Source: Aquificaceae bacterium
GTDB taxonomy: Bacteria > Aquificota > Aquificia > Aquificales > Aquificaceae
Assembly (NCBI GenBank): GCA_015490115.1
Contig: WFYM01000157.1
Coordinates: forward strand, 1-7,986
Direction: 5' to 3'
Length of the DNA stretch: 7,986 nucleotides
Positions 6,604 through 7,986 of this stretch are shown here, in pieces. Position numbers and translations under genes: made by a program. The notes under the pieces were generated by a model. It saw nothing but the letters and a program-made list of their open reading frames with translations, was not told the DNA's origin and did no database searches. How positions within the stretch are numbered: the first letter of the stretch is position 1; every line of letters begins with the position of its first letter.

Positions 6604-6960
6604 ATGAGGCACAGGGTAAAGAAGAAGCACTTCGACAGGACCAAGGAGCAAAGGCTCGCCCTCTACAGGTCCCTCGCGAGGGCTTTGATCTTAGAGGGCA
6701 GGATAGAGACAACCGTCGAGAGGGCGAAGGCGGTAAGGAGCTTCATAGAGAGGCTCGTTAACCTCGGAAAGGAGGGGACCCTCGCAGCGAGGAGGGAGGC
6801 GCTCAGCCTCCTACCCGACAGGCACGTGGTAAAGAAGCTCTTTGAAGAGGTAGCTCCCAAGTTCGAAGGAAGGACTGGAGGATACGTGAGGGTCATAAGG
6901 CTCCCCGAGAGGAGGAAGGGGGACGGAGCTGAGATGGCTATCTTAGAGTGGGTCGAGTGA
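6604..6960 (+). CDS. rplQ: Large ribosomal subunit protein bL17
   Basis: bL17 is a 50S protein near the exit tunnel. The 118-residue product begins MRHRVKKKHFDRTKEQRLAL (1-20), which is the family N-terminus. It continues RSLARALILEGRIETTVERAK, the classical L17 signature, and ends with the short strand-rich GGYVRVIRLPERRKGDGAEM followed by AILEWVE. Length is normal for bacterial bL17 (about 115-130). The ATG at 6604 is supported by a good Shine-Dalgarno over the rpoA stop. A GTG 9 bases upstream would add only MIA. The stop TGA shares its last base with the ATG of the next gene (TGATG), tying the downstream membrane protein into the same operon. Confidence 0.98.
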   Translation: MRHRVKKKHFDRTKEQRLALYRSLARALILEGRIETTVERAKAVRSFIERLVNLGKEGTLAARREALSLLPDRHVVKKLFEEVAPKFEGRTGGYVRVIRLPERRKGDGAEMAILEWVE

Positions 6961-7196
6961 TGGTAACCAAGCTTCTCCACCTCCTTGTGGAGCTTCTCAT
7001 AATACTCGTCCTCATCCACACTATAGGCTCTTGGTTTCCCCAAATAAGGGAGTCGAGGGTTTACTACTTCGTAGACAGGATAGTCGATCCCCTCCTCGAA
7101 CCTATAAGGAGGGTGGTCCCCGCGGTAGGGGGCGTAGACATATCCCCCCTGATACTCATACTCCTCTTGCTCCTTATAGAAAGACTTTTAAGATGA
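6960..7196 (+). CDS. YggT/YlmG-family small membrane protein
   Basis: This is a 78-residue protein with one YggT repeat. It has a first membrane helix at about residues 4-24 (LLHLLVELLIILVLIHTIGS). The conserved loop is IVDPLLEPIRRVVPAVGG (41-58), then VDISPL. A second, very hydrophobic helix (about 61-77) is rich in Leu/Ile. The pattern P-x-L-x-P-I-R-R-x-x-P then G-G-x-D-x-S-P is the family signature. The family is found in bacteria and plastids (YlmG/Ycf19). Its biochemical role is not settled; links to membrane protein assembly, division-gene neighbourhoods and osmotic stress have been reported. The E. coli protein has two repeats; this is the short single-repeat form. It starts on the last base of the rplQ stop and ends in an ATGA overlap with the iron-sulfur gene. 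An in-frame GTG at 6948 is a weaker start. Confidence 0.88.
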   Translation: MVTKLLHLLVELLIILVLIHTIGSWFPQIRESRVYYFVDRIVDPLLEPIRRVVPAVGGVDISPLILILLLLLIERLLR

Positions 7197-7726
7197 AAAG
7201 ACCGGTGATGCTCATAGATCTGGACAGGTGCGTCGGTTGCCTCTCCTGCGAGGTAGCCTGCCTCCAAGAGAAGGGTATAGAGGGAACAGGAATAAGACCC
7301 ATGAAGGTCATGAGGGTCGAAGGTATGTCCAAAAAGCCGGACAGCTTCTTCCTCCCCATGAACTGCTTTCACTGCGACCCTGCACCCTGCGTCCTCGCCT
7401 GCCCCACCTCCGCTATGAGGAAGAGGGAAAAGGACGGGATAGTTTACTTAGAGGAGAACCTCTGCATAGGTTGCAAAGCCTGCATAATAGCCTGTCCATA
7501 CGGAGCCATAACTTTTAACCCCTCCACCTTCAAGGTCGAAAAGTGCGACTACTGTTACCACAGACTCGACAAAGGACTCCTCCCCTCCTGCGTTATGAAG
7601 TGCGTTACCAACTGCCTCTACTTCGTAGAGGTGGAGGAGGTCCCGAAAGAAAGGCACAAGGTAAAGAGGATAGACTCGGAGCTTTACAGGGAATTTTTCC
7701 CCGAGAAGGTTGCCACCGGAACCTGA
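7193..7726 (+). CDS. Ferredoxin-like electron-transfer protein with four [4Fe-4S] motifs (DmsB/NrfC type)
   Basis: This is a 177-residue protein with 16 cysteines in four cluster motifs. Motif 1 is C13-x2-C16-x2-C19-x3-C23. Motif 2 is C58-x2-C61-x4-C66-x3-C70-Pro. Motif 3 is C91-x2-C94-x2-C97-x3-C101-Pro. Motif 4 is C118-x2-C121-x11-C133-x3-C137. An extra cysteine is at 141. The layout is that of the electron-transfer subunits of molybdopterin oxidoreductases (DmsB, PhsB, NrfC) and relatives such as HycB/CooF. There is no twin-arginine or other signal peptide, so it should be cytoplasmic. No catalytic or membrane-anchor partner of that family lies in the window, so the redox partner is unknown. 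ATG 7193 overlaps the YggT-family stop (ATGA); ATG 7208 is an alternative start that keeps all cysteines. The family is certain; the pathway cannot be assigned. Confidence 0.9.
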   Translation: MKRPVMLIDLDRCVGCLSCEVACLQEKGIEGTGIRPMKVMRVEGMSKKPDSFFLPMNCFHCDPAPCVLACPTSAMRKREKDGIVYLEENLCIGCKACIIACPYGAITFNPSTFKVEKCDYCYHRLDKGLLPSCVMKCVTNCLYFVEVEEVPKERHKVKRIDSELYREFFPEKVATGT

Positions 7727-7738
7727 GGAGGGTATAAT
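7710..7738 (+). promoter_or_regulatory. Predicted sigma70-type promoter of the tRNA gene
   Basis: A -35 TTGCCA (7710-7715, 5 of 6 to TTGACA) and a perfect -10 TATAAT (7733-7738) are separated by exactly 17 bases. The expected transcription start is around 7745, leaving about six bases before the mature tRNA. The -35 box lies inside the last codons of the ferredoxin-like gene. This is the best promoter match in the window and is in the right place for a tRNA transcribed independently of the upstream operon. It is inferred from sequence only. Confidence 0.75.
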
Positions 7739-7750
7739 ATAAAACTTGCA

Positions 7751-7826
7751 GGGCGCGTAGCTCAATTGGCAGAGCGGGCGGCTCATAACCGCCCGGTTGG
7801 GGGTTCGAGTCCTCCCGCGCCCACCA
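7751..7826 (+). tRNA. tRNA with CAT anticodon, probably elongator tRNA-Met
   Basis: This is a complete 76-base cloverleaf. The acceptor stem GGGCGCG (7751-7757) pairs perfectly with CGCGCCC (7816-7822). The D stem is GCTC/GAGC (7760-7763 with 7772-7775). The anticodon stem is GGCGG/CCGCC (7777-7781 with 7789-7793), with loop CTCATAA and anticodon CAT at 7784-7786. The variable loop is CGGTT. The T stem is GGGGG/CCTCC with one G-U pair and T loop TTCGAGT. The discriminator is A7823 and CCA is encoded (7824-7826). The first pair is G-C and the anticodon stem lacks the three consecutive G-C pairs of initiators, so it is not tRNA-fMet. A lysidine-modified tRNA-Ile2 also has a CAT gene anticodon and cannot be fully excluded by eye. 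The very GC-rich stems suit a thermophile. Confidence 0.95.
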
Positions 7827-7828
7827 GA

Positions 7829-7986
7829 ACGCTCCTCTTTCTTCTCTTAGTTATCCTCCTCCACTTCGACTGGAAACCTTACGAGTTCAAGGAAAGGGAG
7901 ATCTATTTCTACACTTACAGGGAAACCTTCAAGGGGGAGAGAAGGAGCGGAAGCTTCACCATAAATGTAGAGAAGGTAAGGGAAGG
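7829..7986 (+). CDS. Unidentified gene start, possible secreted protein (start unresolved, cut by window end)
   Basis: I do not recognise this gene. The frame with codons beginning at 7829 is open to the window end (52 codons). Its codon choice (CTC, TTC, AAG, GAG, AGG) is like its neighbours. It encodes a hydrophobic run TLLFLLLVILLHF like a signal peptide or membrane anchor. This is followed by a charged, strand-like alternation including KEREIYFYTYRETF and GSFTINVEK. No ATG, GTG or TTG occurs in this frame between the tRNA 3' end and the window end. The nearest in-frame candidate is TTG 7766, inside the tRNA D loop. The true start may be a rare codon or may lie within the tRNA; otherwise the gene is a remnant or carries an indel. 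The coordinate given here is simply the first codon after the tRNA. Confidence 0.5.

Noticed and set aside
7031..7192. Long N-terminal extension of the ferredoxin-like protein
   Set aside because: It would read through the YggT-family gene in another frame with low-complexity Arg/Gly/Pro sequence; ATG 7193 in an ATGA overlap gives the expected N-terminus before the first cysteine motif.
7727..7750. Rho-independent terminator after the ferredoxin gene
   Set aside because: There is no inverted repeat followed by a T-run; the stretch instead holds the -10 box and an A-rich start region. I saw no convincing terminator, CRISPR array, insertion sequence or long repeat anywhere in the window.
7751..7826. 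Initiator tRNA-fMet
   Set aside because: The first acceptor pair is G-C instead of the initiator mismatch, and the anticodon stem lacks three consecutive G-C pairs next to the loop.
7766..7828. TTG start inside the tRNA for the downstream gene
   Set aside because: Translation through a tRNA gives an Arg/Pro/Gly/Ser-rich artefact typical of mis-annotated tRNA overlaps, with no Shine-Dalgarno. Kept only as an open possibility in the findings.

Overview
The window is an almost gap-free, single-strand (+) block of translation and secretion genes from the spc and alpha ribosomal operons. It runs from the 3' part of rpsE to a tRNA gene and the beginning of an unidentified gene. The sequence points to a thermophilic bacterium, most likely of the phylum Aquificota (Aquifex relatives). 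Arginine is written almost only as AGG/AGA, isoleucine mostly as ATA and leucine mostly as CTC. The coding strand is strongly purine-loaded, the genes overlap, and the protein sequences look like Aquificales orthologues from memory. The family cannot be fixed without a search. A moderately GC-rich Aquificaceae or Desulfurobacteriaceae member would fit.

Layout: rpsE (5' truncated), rpmD, rplO, secY, adk, map, infA, rpmJ, rpsM, rpsK, rpsD, rpoA and rplQ follow the classical bacterial order (spc genes, then IF1 and bL36, then alpha genes). Most neighbours overlap by 1-17 bases or are separated by 1-13 bases, so strong translational coupling and co-transcription are expected. No terminator or leader interrupts the series. 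In particular there is no room before rpsM for an alpha-operon leader of the E. coli kind. Two genes that are not ribosomal continue the same overlap chain: a single-repeat YggT-family membrane protein, and a cytoplasmic ferredoxin-like protein with four [4Fe-4S] cluster motifs (DmsB/PhsB/NrfC-type electron-transfer subunit).

The run ends at 7726. A well-formed sigma70-type promoter (TTGCCA, 17-base spacer, TATAAT) lies partly inside the ferredoxin gene. It precedes a complete CCA-encoding tRNA with CAT anticodon, most likely elongator tRNA-Met. Directly after the tRNA a coding-like frame begins with a hydrophobic, signal-peptide-like stretch but has no ATG/GTG/TTG outside the tRNA. It runs off the window end.

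Together the genes make ribosomal proteins of both subunits, initiation factor IF1, the translocon pore SecY, the RNA polymerase alpha subunit, methionine aminopeptidase and adenylate kinase. I see no undescribed defence, mobile or CRISPR system. The less ordinary points are the YggT-ferredoxin tail on the ribosomal operon, the start-less gene abutting the tRNA, an AT-rich patch in map containing a perfect -10 hexamer, the dominance of TGA stops, and small protein-level departures (extended IF1 and uS5, cysteine-free uS4).
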